This document shows positions 12,601 to 23,700 of a DNA stretch of 64,000 bases, in pieces. Origin of the DNA: Macrostomum hystrix (lineage: Eukaryota; Platyhelminthes; Macrostomidae); contig CATNEN010000002.1 in NCBI GenBank assembly GCA_950097015.1, positions 806,001-870,000 on the forward strand, in the 5' to 3' direction. The translations under genes were made by a program, and so were the position numbers. The notes below the pieces were generated by a model. It searched no databases and was not told the origin of the DNA. It was given only the letters and a program-made list of their open reading frames with translations. How positions within the stretch are numbered: the stretch's first letter is position 1; each line of letters starts with the position of its first letter.

Positions 12601-15600
12601 ATTGAGACTGGGGGTGCATCTTTCATTTGTCAAAGCAACTTGTATTGGTCATCGCTATTCGAAATTGGTCACCAAAATGACTATTCGCTAATTAAGCGAC
12701 GTGGTTTCATTCTTCACAATAGACATCGGTACGTCTTCGATTACGTTAGTACGTCAGTACGTTATCGATTGTCGTCTTAGCTACGATCGCATCATCCCCC
12801 CGATCAATCTGTCAATTATTCATTCAGTCCCGAAATCGGTCATACCAAACCGCATTCGTTCATAGTGAACCAATATTCGTAATCAACAACCAAAATTGGT
12901 CACCCAGAAGAAAAATATATCATGGCGAACTAAAATCGGTAATCCGAAACTAAAATCGGTCATAGCAATCCGACATCGTTTATAGTGAACCAAAAATTGT
13001 CATAGTTAACCGAAATCAGTCATAGGGAACCGAATTCGGTCATAGTGAACCAAAAATTGTCATTGTTAACCGAAATCAGTAATAGGGAACCGAATTCGGT
13101 CATAGTGAACCAAAAATTGTTATAGTTAACCGAAATCAGTCATAGGGAACCGAATTCGGTCATAGTGAACCAAAAATTGTCATAGTTAACCGAAATCAGT
13201 CATAGGGAACCGAATTCGGTCATAGTGAACCAAAAATTGTCATAGTTAACCGAAATCAGTCATTGTGAACCGAAATCAGTCATAGGGAACCGAATTCGGT
13301 CATAGTGAACCATAAATTGTCATAGTTAACCGAAATCAGTCATTGTGAACCGAAATCAGTCATATTAAACCGAAATCAGTCATAGTGAACCGAAAGCGAT
13401 CATCCAGAAGCTGACCGATTCCCATTGATTGGACTGATCAGTTGATGACCTATTCCAATTTAATGATATGCGGCTAGCCATTGGGATTTCCCTATATCGG
13501 TCAAATTCAACTCCATATTGTCCTCACTTGGCGCAGATGGCTCCCAGTTGTTCAGCGAATCCTCGCGGTCCTTCGTCGCGCAACAATCGATCAGCTTCGT
13601 CCAGCACCAGGTAGCGAACGGAGTTCAATCCTTGCTGCTGCAGAGCGCCGGAGGACAACAGGTGAACCAGTCGCTGCGGAGTCGACACCAGCAGGTGGGC
13701 GCTGCGAACCTGTTCAACGGCTGCGGCTAGGGCAGTGTCGCCTTCGATTTCGGAGGTCAGCAGGCGGACACGATAGTCTGGGAGACCGTGGATGAGCTGC
13801 TTGGCGCTGTGCACCACCTGGGAGAATTGTGAGCAATGATTTGCAGTAAGGTTAATTACAATAATCATATGGTTCGGGGACTGAGGTGGGGAACTATGTG
13901 TGAGAACTGAGGGTTAGCCCTCATGGCCGTTAATCGCACAATACTCAAAGCCTTCTCTAGTCAGCGGCTACAACAATTAATGAGGCCTTGTCGCCGACGA
14001 GCTTAAAAACATTGGTGCAGGAGGCTGACCCGTTAGCCGCTCTTCATAAGCAGAGAGGTTTTAGCCTAGTGGTTAGGGCGTCGGACTAACGACTTGAAGG
14101 TCGGAGGTTCGATTCCCGACTCCACTGGAGCTATTTGTGTCCTTTAGCAAGACACTTAACTCTGCAGTGCTTCAGTTCACACAGCTGTTAAATGGGTACC
14201 AGCATTAGCTGGGATAATTGAAGGTGGGTGTGGCGTCACCCCAGTCCATGGACTGAACAGCTGTACGCAGCCTTTAGATGCGCCACGCATTAGCTGCGGG
14301 TGTGTTGTCGGCTGCACATCTGACCCAATAGGGGCAGGTGTAATCAATTATTTTTTTACTTATTATTATAAGCAGTAGTAAGACCACGCTATTATCACCA
14401 GGGAGATTTAAAATAACCACTCCCTACTTCACAACAGCTATCGAACCGAATGACTAATTTTCGTGAAAGTCCACTATGTAAATAAAAATTTTCCACCTTT
14501 GAAGATAAAATAACTTTCGCCTTAAGCCGTCCGACGTAAGCATCACCGAAATATTTAGCCATTTTTTTTCGAAGACCCTAGTGAAACGAGCATGCCATTC
14601 CTCAATTACTGCGCCACCCGTCTGGACTCCGCTCTCGAGCAACACGAGTTGGGGCCTCCTACAACGTGTCCAAAATGCTGCGTTGCGGTCCATCACCGGA
14701 TGCCACAGCTGCACGCAAATTGAACACCTTCACAGCGAATGCTCTGTCCTGTCCAGGAGCACAATGAGCTTCTCTCCCGTCAATTCTGGCTACAAAGTCT
14801 GGTTCTTCAACATCCGAATCACTCGCTGCACATGGCGACGGCTTCGCCTCGCAACGTTCGCCAAGACCTGCGCTCCTTGGTTGCTGATCTGTTTCGTCGC
14901 CTCGTGCCTGATGACCTCCGCCAGCACCTCACCGTCATTCATTCTGCGTGCGTCCATCATCACCTCGTCCTCTCCCTGCCCAATCCAGTCCTCGGCACTT
15001 CGCCGCCTGCCATCCATTCGTCGGATGAGTCCGTTCACTACCTCTTCGACTGCCCGACGAGGCCTACGTCCTACACCATCTGCGACCTCTGAACCCGTCC
15101 AACCGACGTCATCCGGTTCATTGAAGCGCTCTTCCCTGGTGTCGGGACTGGCCCGGTGAGTGAATTCTTTAGTGAAATGATTGGATTATTTGTCTACATT
15201 CTGGTTTCAGGAAGAATTAAAAAAATCTTCCTAGCAAACCTGCTTAGCTAGGTCCACAGTGGGAAGCAGAACCAGAGCAATCGGATTGGTTGAACTAGCA
15301 GCTTCAACACAGCCGGTACCAGTGCCATTGTCAGTCAAGCTGGCAATAGTGTTGGCTACAATTGGCAGCAGATAGGCAAGGGACTTTCCGCTGCCAGTTG
15401 GAGCATAGGCGAGTACATTTCTAGCTTGCATGAGCACTGGAACACACTGCATCTGTATTGGCGTTGGTTCTTGGTACCGCAGCCTGACTGTGATATTGTG
15501 CAACAGCTTAGTAGGCAGTTTCAGCTGGCTAAACATTGAGTCGAAGTTTTCTTCCGGTTGAGGAATTTCGTCTCCAACAATGCGAATGTAGTGACGCTTG

Positions 15601-15644
15601 CGCACGATTTGAGCACTGCTCATATCTGTCTCTGGGCCTGACAT
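9671..15644 (-). CDS. DDX52: DDX52/ROK1-like DEAD-box RNA helicase, 535 aa
   Basis: ATP-dependent RNA helicase of the DDX52/Rok1 group, which acts in the nucleolus in 18S rRNA processing. Five exons join in phase: 15644-15240, 13817-13528, 12497-12328, 10898-10477 and 9991-9671 (stop). Motifs in order are the Q motif region (QEPTPIQMQ), motif [17 protein letters not shown] in place of [51 protein letters not shown] and [15 protein letters not shown]. The last exon is basic ([15 protein letters not shown]), like other nucleolar helicase tails. An acceptor-like ttttcag ends 25 nt before the ATG at 15644. Introns carry three private minisatellites, a SINE and a LINE fragment. Confidence 0.94.
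10060..10296. repeat. 32-bp minisatellite in DDX52 intron
   Basis: About seven copies of a unit of about 32 bp (ggatttgaaatacccaataa plus acgctagttcgg) lie in the last DDX52 intron (9992-10476). The left copies are more diverged than the right ones. Confidence 0.88.
10960..12215. repeat. 28-bp minisatellite, about 44 copies, in DDX52 intron
   Basis: About 44 copies of a 28-bp unit (gattagatcagagtagagat plus ttgactga) fill nearly the whole DDX52 intron 10899-12327. The unit starts with a variable position (aagatc, tagatc, aaaatc). Towards the right end a 27-bp form (gatcagatagag) takes over. Confidence 0.95.
12890..13412. repeat. 60-bp composite minisatellite in DDX52 intron
   Basis: The basic unit is about 15 bp (catagtgaaccgaaatcagt type). 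Four diverged units form a 60-bp higher-order unit, roughly gaaccaaaaattgt, gttaaccgaaatcag, ggaaccgaattcgg, repeated five to six times, with looser single units at both ends. It lies in the DDX52 intron 12498-13527. Confidence 0.9.
14048..14352 (+). mobile_element. SINE family A, full-length
   Basis: This is the best copy of family A. It has A box tagcctagtgg, B box ggttcgattcc, then tttagcaagacacttaac, cagctgttaaatgggtacc, the palindrome agtccatggact, tgcacatctgacccaa and the tail gtgtaatcaatta. It lies in the DDX52 intron 13818-15239, directly left of a family-C repeat and a LINE fragment. It is not a functional tRNA: no acceptor stem pairs and a long body follows. Confidence 0.88.
14445..14585 (+). 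repeat. Dispersed repeat family C fragment
   Basis: It shares ttttcgtgaaagtccac, a gccgtccgacgtaagcatc-type block and ttcgaagaccct with the longer copy at 57050-57560. Related pieces lie at 4320-4365 and 29245-29835. Its nature is unknown. Confidence 0.6.
14575..15150 (+). pseudogene. Non-LTR retrotransposon fragment (C-terminal part of the RT ORF)
   Basis: The translation holds [19 protein letters not shown] and then QIEHLHSE, the thumb/C-terminal signature of many Jockey/CR1-like LINEs. The reading then shifts frame near 14735 and continues as [16 protein letters not shown], later [12 protein letters not shown]. There is no RT catalytic core, and the copy is truncated at the 5' side and frameshifted. 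It is a dead insertion in the DDX52 intron 13818-15239, not an exon of a host gene. Confidence 0.8.
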
Positions 15645-15669
15645 GTTCTCAAACACTATATAGGCTGAG
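15645..15669 (-). promoter_or_regulatory. Acceptor-like site upstream of DDX52 start
   Basis: On the minus strand, gataattttcag ends at 15670 and the putative exon begins at 15669, 25 nt before the ATG. It is either a 5'-UTR intron acceptor or a spliced-leader trans-splice site. No matching upstream donor or exon was recognised. Confidence 0.45.
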
Positions 15670-17664
15670 CTGAAAATTATCAATCATGGGAATTATTGCT
15701 AGAAATTCAGTCTCGACAATCTTGTATTTTGATAAGATGTCCTACCAAAAAAGCAAATATACTTAGTAAAACTAGTAACTGGGTAGAAATAAATTAGTTT
15801 CCTACAAATTACAAATGCTACAGGAAATTAGCAAGCAAGATTGCGCCGATCGCCAATCCTTTTGCAAAGAGATGCTGCAGGCTATTTGTAAGGATGATCT
15901 CTGCTCTCACACATTGTCTGGTGCATTTTCATCTTAGCCAAGAAGTTAACAGGTGCAACTACAGATACTGGTTGAAGGAAAATCCATAGAATACAACAAG
16001 CAGCCCCATGCATTCTATGAAAACCAAATTCTGGAATTTGGTGAGGCGGTATCAGTGATCTTTTCTTCTCTGATGAGACCATTACTGGCCAGTCTTACCT
16101 AGTAATGCTAAAGGAACAACTGCTCCCAATGCTGCAGCAAATGACCTCAGTTCATTTGTGGTGCCCTGCCACAATGATCTTCTGCAGTGTACCACTGGCT
16201 AAAGACACACAATAGCTAGGAAGGTGTAGCATGTGTGCCAAAATGAAACCAACCTGAATTTTGTGGCTGTACGCCATGCAAAGTATGCCAAGCCACTAGA
16301 GAGAATGTGTGCCTCAAAAATTATGTGTACAAAAACTAAAGTTCTTAAAGTTTTAACAGTCTAAAAAATATGACTAGTGTTAATGATTGCAGAATAGAAT
16401 TATCTATTTGCACTTGAAAGTCTTGAGCTATAATATAACTAATGCATGAGAAAATATAAAATTTGAAAATGTGCACTTTTGAAAAAAGTAATAAGTGTCA
16501 TAATGTAATTGTATGTACAAAATTAAAAAAGTGCACTTTTCTTAAGTAACAATTGTTGCTATCTTATTGCCTATTTAATGGAATGTACATATGCAGATAT
16601 GGCAGGTTTCTCACCAATATTTAAAGTATATTAGAGACAGAGACTTGAGTCGTGCCATATTGCACCATGTAGCTGGTAAAATGTTTGTGCCTAGTGCACT
16701 AAAAAATCTATAGTGTACGCCAAAATATTTGGTAAAATCTACCATTTTCCAAAGATTTTCCAAGGAAAACTATTTTGTTTCTAAGAAAGTTACTGTATAA
16801 ATTTGTGAATTCTTAGTTGTAATGTATAAAATTTGTTTAAAAGCTAAAATTTGTTTTATTTTTTTAGAAATTGTCTGCAATCTTGACTAAAAATTTCTAT
16901 AAATACTCAAGACATCATTTGACTCAAGTTTGACTACATACACACAATAAAGTAATTAGTCAGAATAACAAAACATGCTGCCTAGACTAACAAAATATGA
17001 TACCAGGAAAAATAAATACACAACCAGACTAACTTATAAAAACACTACCCAGAAATTAGTGTTATATTTTTATATATAAACTACAGTCTATATTTACATA
17101 ATATAATTCAAAGAAAGCCTAATAACAAATTCGGTGACCTAAGAGTGACAATCAAAGAAAAAAACTAGGAAAACGTTGGTGGCATTGTGAAGATAAAGCT
17201 TGAATATTAAATTACCCCTACAACATGTGACAATCAATACAATATTAACAGGTTAGCAACTAAATTGCTAAATAATAATGATGATGTTCTACAAATACAA
17301 TTTAACCATGGAGACTGAAATATATAAATAATATTATTGTAAGAATAAATAAAATTAATAATAATAATAATTTGTCATAATTGGTTTAGCTACGAAGCTA
17401 GCTAGCTATAGAAAATTCATTTTCAATTTTTTAAAGTAAAGGATAGCCATGCATATATTATATATATCCATGTGCTCTCTGATGCTCTCTGAAATAATTC
17501 CCCATAGTATAAATGCTACCTCGTGAAAAGAGTAGGCCTAACTAAGCAAAGAAACAACACTTAAAAGCCTCAAAAAGGACAAAAACAAAAAATCCAGAGT
17601 AGGCCTAGTTACCCTAGTATTGGAGTGTTTTTTGCAATATTTGCATAGCTAATTGCGAAGCTAA
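15670..17664. other. AT-rich intergenic stretch
   Basis: Apart from the transposase remnant at 15895-16195, I see no gene, tandem repeat or SINE here. It probably contains the upstream region of DDX52. Confidence 0.5.
15895..16195 (+). pseudogene. Degenerate DDE transposase remnant (Tc1/mariner-like)
   Basis: One plus-strand frame reads SHIVWCIFILAKKL near the left and FFSDETITGQSYLVMLKEQ further right, followed by LLPMLQQM. This resembles the block between the second catalytic Asp and the C terminus of IS630/Tc1/mariner transposases (GxYLxMLxxxxxP). In-frame stops interrupt it and no terminal repeats were found. Confidence 0.5.
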
Positions 17665-18959
17665 TGTGACGTTGTCACTTGTTGAAGGCGCCCCTGCAAT
17701 ATTACAGTAGCGTGCTAATAATTTGACTTAATAATATAAATTAACAGAATTGGATGATATTATACGATGAGTTAAAACGGCCCAAGCTAGTACATAATTA
17801 GGAAATTAAGCATGTAATCAACGCATAGAGTAATATTGCAGGGGCGCCTTCAACAAGTGACAACGTCACACTCGCCTCTCCCAAAAAGAGAAGGAGCAAC
17901 AGCCGAATGGCGAGCGACGGTTAAGCACAACGAGCGAGAGAGAGAGAAAATACAGACAGTACACCATGCTAAGGTCAAGGCCGTATCGGGCGCGTGGAAC
18001 TACCCGCACAAAGAGGTGTAATGACATAATTAGTTTATTATAAATTGCTAGACAACAAGGAACTATAAAACAGCGCGGCCGGAGCTGCAGTCCAACTCAC
18101 AGGGCCACATTAATGGAGAAGATGCATGTTTTGACTACGCGTGGCTGAATATATAACAATATAAAAGTTGGTTAGAGAATATGACGCAAACTTATAGCAA
18201 ACTTACGTAAAAACTACAGAACGCGATTCCAAACCGCAAAAAACGCACTGGAGACGGAAGCGAGACAGCAAATGACGCGAAGAAGACAAAGATACAAAGC
18301 GATGAAGCAAAGAGAGGAGGCCAGCATCACGACGGCGTGCGCCTACAGGATGCTAAACCATTCAATGACTTCGACTGACTGGCTTGGCCACTGGATGGCT
18401 TAATTGGTTCCGGCTAGTTTGGCTTGTGGCTTGTTGACTTGTGTGCTTGTGACCGACTGTGTGTGGCATGCTGGATGATTGTGACTGACTGTGTGACTGT
18501 GTGGTAGTTTACGGTCATTCCGGACCACGACTGAACACTGGTGGGAGAAGCGGACCTGGATGGTCCCGGACCAGAATGGTCCAACAGCGGCAAGACGGAA
18601 ACGGACCTGGATGGCCCCGGACCAGGATGGTCCAACAGCGGCGAGACGGAAACGGACCTGGATGGCCCCGGACCAGGATGGTCCAACAGCAGGCAGGACC
18701 AGGGTGGTCCTGCTGAATGACAACACATGTGATCTATCATATATCACGTGACGTTGTCACTTGTTGAAGGCGCCCCTGCAATATTACAGTAGCGTGCTAA
18801 TAATTTGACTTAATAATATAAATTAACAGAATTGGATGATATTATACGATGAGTTAAAACGGCCCAAGCTAGTACATAATTAGGAAATTAAGCATGTAAT
18901 CAACGCATAGAGTAATATTGCAGGGGCGCCTTCAAGCTTCAACAAGTGACAACGTCACA
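17665..18959. mobile_element. Composite terminal-repeat element, 1.29 kb
   Basis: Two almost identical modules of about 206 bp (17665-17870 and 18748-18959) lie in the same orientation and bracket 877 bp of unique DNA. Each module itself ends in inverted repeats of about 38 bp (gtgacgttgtcacttgttga plus aggcgcccctgcaatatta, and its complement at the other end). The outer flanks are ctaa on both sides (17661-17664, 18960-18963), which looks like a 4-bp target-site duplication of the whole unit. The inner module edges lack such repeats. Copy 2 carries an extra aagcttc near its right end. No transposase was found inside, so it would be non-autonomous. Confidence 0.7.
18545..18705. repeat. About 51-bp GC-rich minisatellite inside the composite element
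   Basis: Three copies of a unit of about 51 bp (gacctggatggccccggacc, aggatggtccaacagcggc) sit in the right part of the composite element's internal region. Confidence 0.85.
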
Positions 18960-20590
18960 CTAATATATGATAGAAATAAGCTTTTTGATGTAAGCCTTTT
19001 AGCTGGTAAATAAATTAATTACTTGGTTAAATTATATAAAAAAATATACAAAAAACAAATAAGATGCACACTACACTAATTTGATTTCATCATTTTCCTT
19101 ACTACGACACCACGAAGAAATCTGTTGAGTTTCCAAGAAATATTCGGTTCTTAAATTGCGTATAGTTTAAATTCTCCGTAATTCCGACCATTCCGAGATC
19201 GTAAGCCTTGCCTACGAAAAGCTAGTGAAGTATAGGGAGGGAAGGAGTAAAGGGAGGTGACTTGAAAAAAATACTTCTAAAAATTATATATTCAATACAA
19301 TTCCAACAATATGGTAAAATAATTTCCTTTGCTAGAATTGGTTTTAGTGTACCAAATAAGCCTGTCTTGAAAAAAATCCTTTTCGAAATCGTACAAGTTA
19401 GGGTGGCCCTTTGGAGCCGTCTAGCCCAAAAGCTGTAATGGGATAAGGGACGTAATTATTTTTATGCCTTTCATTTATAATAAGTTCGTGAAATAATTTT
19501 AACAGTTCTTTTACCATTTTAGACGATTTAGATGACTTGTGTGGGTTTCTACAACAGTCGTAAAAATTAGCTAGTAGGGTTGGCCCTTCGGAGCCGCCAA
19601 ACCCAAGAGCTGTAGGGGGGACAAGGGAATCATGTTTTTTGTTAAAATAATTTCGGATAATATTTTTAGCAATTTTTTACCTATTTTAGACTATTTAAAT
19701 GACTTGTGCGGGTTTCTTGTTTTCGATTTTCATTGGCATTGGGGCAAGGCTATACAACACAAAAAACGACGGCCCCTCCCCTCCAATCAGATACTCTACG
19801 CATCGACCTAAAATGCAGGATGTCTAGTTCCCGCTTCCCGAAATATTTCTAAACGCTGAAATGAAAGGATCTTCTAGCACTCAGTTGGTGTAATGCATAG
19901 GATCAGAGCAATTATATGGTGCTATTTTAATCGGATCGCCCTATATGTAAAGTGGAAGTTAGTTCAGTTTTTTGACTGCCTAATGACTTTTGGTTTATAA
20001 TTCACGTCAATAATTCATCCCTAAAAAAACTAAATTTAAACCTTGAAATATAATTAAGGTAAGAAAAATGTTCGCCTTAAAACAGCTTCTGTATAGGTGC
20101 AATTAATTATAGTAAATGAATAAATTTCTACCTGTAGCCTTTAACGAGCTGCATTTCTTAAGAATTCCGACGCACAGCTGCCTAGGTATAGGTTGGTAAC
20201 AATGGTGTTATTAATTAGTGTGAGGCCCAGACTTAAAAGGAAACCAAAATTTAGGTGTCTATAGCTGCTGTTGCCCTGCTGCTGCGAATTCTTTTTACAT
20301 TTAAGAAAGCGTGGGCTGCTGAAATGAGTGTGTATCTAATATATTCGGGCTGTGGTTTTCGCAAAAGCGTTCAGTTCAGCTTTGTATTGTGCTCAGAGCA
20401 AATTACAATGAGCTGGTACACACACATAAGGCTATACGGTCTGCAATATTGTATATTTTTGATACAGAGCCAGAAACGAAACGTTGCCAAATGCTTCAGA
20501 CACCCCTACACGCTTAGCAAGGTGGGGTGTTAGGTAGGACGAAGCTTTTTCACGAAAAATTGTCTTTAAAAGCAGACTAGGTATGAAGTA
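18960..20590. other. Intergenic stretch upstream of the first CNBD2-like gene
   Basis: No gene was recognised. A degenerate tandem pair lies at 19385-19730. The rest is AT-rich and unremarkable. Confidence 0.45.
19385..19730. repeat. Degenerate direct duplication, about 175 bp x 2
   Basis: The two copies share ttagggtggccctttggagc / tagggttggcccttcggagc, agctgta, acaagggaa-type runs and gactta-like gacttgtgcgggtttct. They are diverged by many substitutions. No coding potential was recognised. Confidence 0.6.
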
Positions 20591-20692
20591 ATTGCTTGAA
20601 ATTTCTTACAAAAACGCATTACTGAACGATAGAAAGTTGTCTGGTGCGGTAAGTTCTGTCTGCATTGCTTGTGAACTAGCTTGTACCTGCAG

Positions 20693-20705
20693 AGGTGCGG
20701 TTGCC
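20693..20705 (+). promoter_or_regulatory. Acceptor-like site and strong start context of the first CNBD2-like gene
   Basis: The sequence ttgtacctgcag ends at 20692 and the ATG at 20706 has the context gccATGG. A donor-like ggtaagttc at 20649 would make a 43-bp 5'-UTR intron. The alternative is a trans-splice acceptor. Confidence 0.45.
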
Positions 20706-23700
20706 ATGGATCCAGAAGAAGGCCATGAAGCCTCAACAGAGGAGGTAACGGCTATCTCGATTTTGGAAGAAGAAAATGAAGCCACTGAGTTAGCAGCAGC
20801 AGGTGGCGCAGAAAATGATGAGGAAGAACAATTGGAAACTGACAATGCACAGCCAGGATCCAATCAGGACATTCTCCATGATGACGAGAACCTGGAAGAT
20901 CGATTTACCGAAGAAGGTCAACAACAAGAGTCAGCAGAAATGGAGCCAGATGAAGCTAATGTCGAAAAACTCGGCAATGACACAACAGCTGATGGAGGAG
21001 CAATCGGAGCCGATGTTAATCAGCTATGCCAGCCTGAGGAGTCATCTGAGCAGAACCCACCAACAACGTCGGAGACTGCCGAAGCTCAGCCTTCAGAGGT
21101 GCCAGCAGCCAAGACAGAATCGGGGCCGGCTGAGGATCCACAAGCCCAACGTCCACCTCCAGTGTCTGAAGACTCGTCTGGAGACTCCAACGACGAAGAA
21201 GAGGACGATGTTGCAGAGGAGCTTCCGTCGGCTGCCAAAAAGTCCACACTCAAGCGTTTAGCCTCTGGTGACAGTCCAGAGAACGACTCCGAGGACGACG
21301 ATGATTCTAAATCGGACGCCTCCGAACCTGCAGAGGACGAAGATGAGGAGGAGAACAATCCCGACAGGCCGGACTCGCCAACTTCCGTTGAAGCGCGCGA
21401 GCGTCGTCTAAAGCGTCGCCTAACCAGCTTCGACAAGCGTCAGGAGAAGTTCAGCATGATGAAGGCGGCCGTGAAGACATTCGATGTCAGCATGGAAGTT
21501 GTTATCGGCAAGTGGAAACGACTTCGCGAGGACTACATCAAGCTGAGAGCGAACAGCGTGTTAGAAAGTGAGTTGCACTTTAGCGAATATTTCTTGTGCT
21601 GCTCACAAAAAATGTTTGAAATGCACTGAAAACCATATTTGCCTCGCGGGCAAAACGCGGTAAGGAAAAAGAGACAACAAGAGGACTAGCTTTTCTGGCT
21701 CTTTGAATGTGAGACACTGGAAAAATTGAGACATGGGGAGAGATGAGACTCTTGAAGAGATGAGACGGGCCAGAGGATAGATACAGTTAGCTTTGTTGGC
21801 AGTTTTCGGCCCTAGGCTCATGGATTGTGTGCTACTGACTGTTTCTATAAGAATAATCATGAAGCCATCAACGTGTTAAAGTCGTGACCTTCAAAGTGAA
21901 GCCATCGGCTTCAAAAACTCAGTTTGAGAAGTAACTGCATCCTTACAAGATCTCACTTGTATTTGAAAACAAGCCTTAGGTATTACGAATAGATTTCTAA
22001 TTAAATTCACTCAGGTGGCGACGATGGTTCGCTGATGATCACCAGGCGGATGACAGAGATCGGCAACATGTGCAGCCGGACAACGAACTCCGATTATTAC
22101 ATTGCCACCTTGCCAGAGAATGTACAGCAGATGGTTCGGGTGAGGGACTTCGTGTTTTCAGACTCATCTTTTTCTCAAGAAAGACTGAGAGGTCGGGAGT
22201 TTGAATCGCAGCCATTGTTTTCTTTAAATCAAGACCAATTAAGTCCTATAATTGCTTCAGTCCACACAACTGTATAATAGGTGCATCAGTTGCATTAGCT
22301 GGGCTTCGATATTAAGATCGATAAGTGAGGACTTAATTCTTAGACTCTCAAGGATACGGATATTGCTGCAATCCTGAGATTTCTGGAATCAACTATGGTT
22401 TAGATTAATTGCCTCAACCCCAGAGAAGGCTGCCTTAACTTTGTTGACACTGTCGCCATCATAGTGCCTTAGATCGTTCAACTAGTACACTCCGCCTAAT
22501 ATGATAACACTTGTCCCTAATGCTAAATCCTACTATCCTATAATAGTCTCTAATCTATTTTTTATTTGAGCAGGTATAATTTCTATCAATGTCCTATTAT
22601 ACTATATTATACTATTCTTAGAAAATGGCTGCCATGCCTCGTGACCAGTTCACGGAGTTGAGGCGCCGCGGTTGGACCCAGTACGACAGGTTTGTGTACG
22701 CGGGTCGAATGGCTCGCGTGCTGGCTCAGGCGTGCTTTGTGAGACGCAGACTCACCATTGAGGCCTTGGCTAACGGCAGGTCCATGTCGGATAAGGATCT
22801 GCTGACTAATACAGTGAGAAATTTAACTTTATTTGCTATGTGGGATATGGGACGCGTCTGCGTCTGGCGCTAAGGTCACTGAGCTCGATTTCGCGGCGAC
22901 GCCACATTCAATTGGGGCGCGCAGCCGCGGACAGAAGGCTTGGGGGCTTGTCTTGCAATTTACGCCCTTGAGGGCCAACCTCCAAGTCACAGTGAGAGTC
23001 AGGGCAGATGTACACACCTGTGTGCGTCTGTGCTCAGGAGTCAGCGAAATGGGCAGAATTGCCTCCTCGCTGGCTGCGGGCCTAGTGTCAGCGAATGATG
23101 TGTGATTGTCTGCAGCCCTTCTGCAATATTTTTTATGGGATAAATATGTCTATCCAGAGATTATAAATAATCTGATTCAATGAAACAAAATCATGCAATT
23201 CCCCTTCTCGACAAATTTCAAAGATGAGCAAGAATCTTCGCGACTGTCTTTCATTCTGCCCGGAGTATCGAACCAAGGAGATGCGACAGAAGGTTTGATG
23301 TTCTGCATGCACTTGTTTTTAAACTTCCCAAACTAGATCCTCGCCAAGCTTAGGTTAGCACAATTATTCTTTTAGTGGAAATCGAGGCCCGTTAGTTTGA
23401 GCTTTTATGCAGTTTTTGACCCCAGTCTGTGGACTGAACAGACTGATGAAACTTGTTGTACACGACTTGAAGGCCGGTGGTTCGATTCCTGACTCCACTG
23501 TAACAATTTATGTCATTTAACAAAACAAGTCCATGGACAGAATTTAACTACTCGCAGTAGAACTATAAGGAGAATGCAAACGTTTTTCTCCACTCCAGAT
23601 TCTGTGGTTTCTACGCACAAACAAGGTGTACACACATCTGTTCTCCTCCGAGATGGAAGAGGAATGCACTAAATATGTTTTCTATGAAAAGTAAATAAAA

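Noticed and set aside
14085-14135. Functional tRNA gene
   Set aside because: A and B boxes are present, but no acceptor stem forms and the sequence continues as a SINE found many times.
14581-15159. Plus-strand frame as a host gene
   Set aside because: It shows LINE RT C-terminal motifs, a frameshift, and lies inside a DDX52 intron.
20592-20705. Upstream in-frame ATG of CNBD2-like gene 1
   Set aside because: Its context is poor. Donor- and acceptor-like sites between it and the ATG at 20706 suggest this part is UTR or intron.
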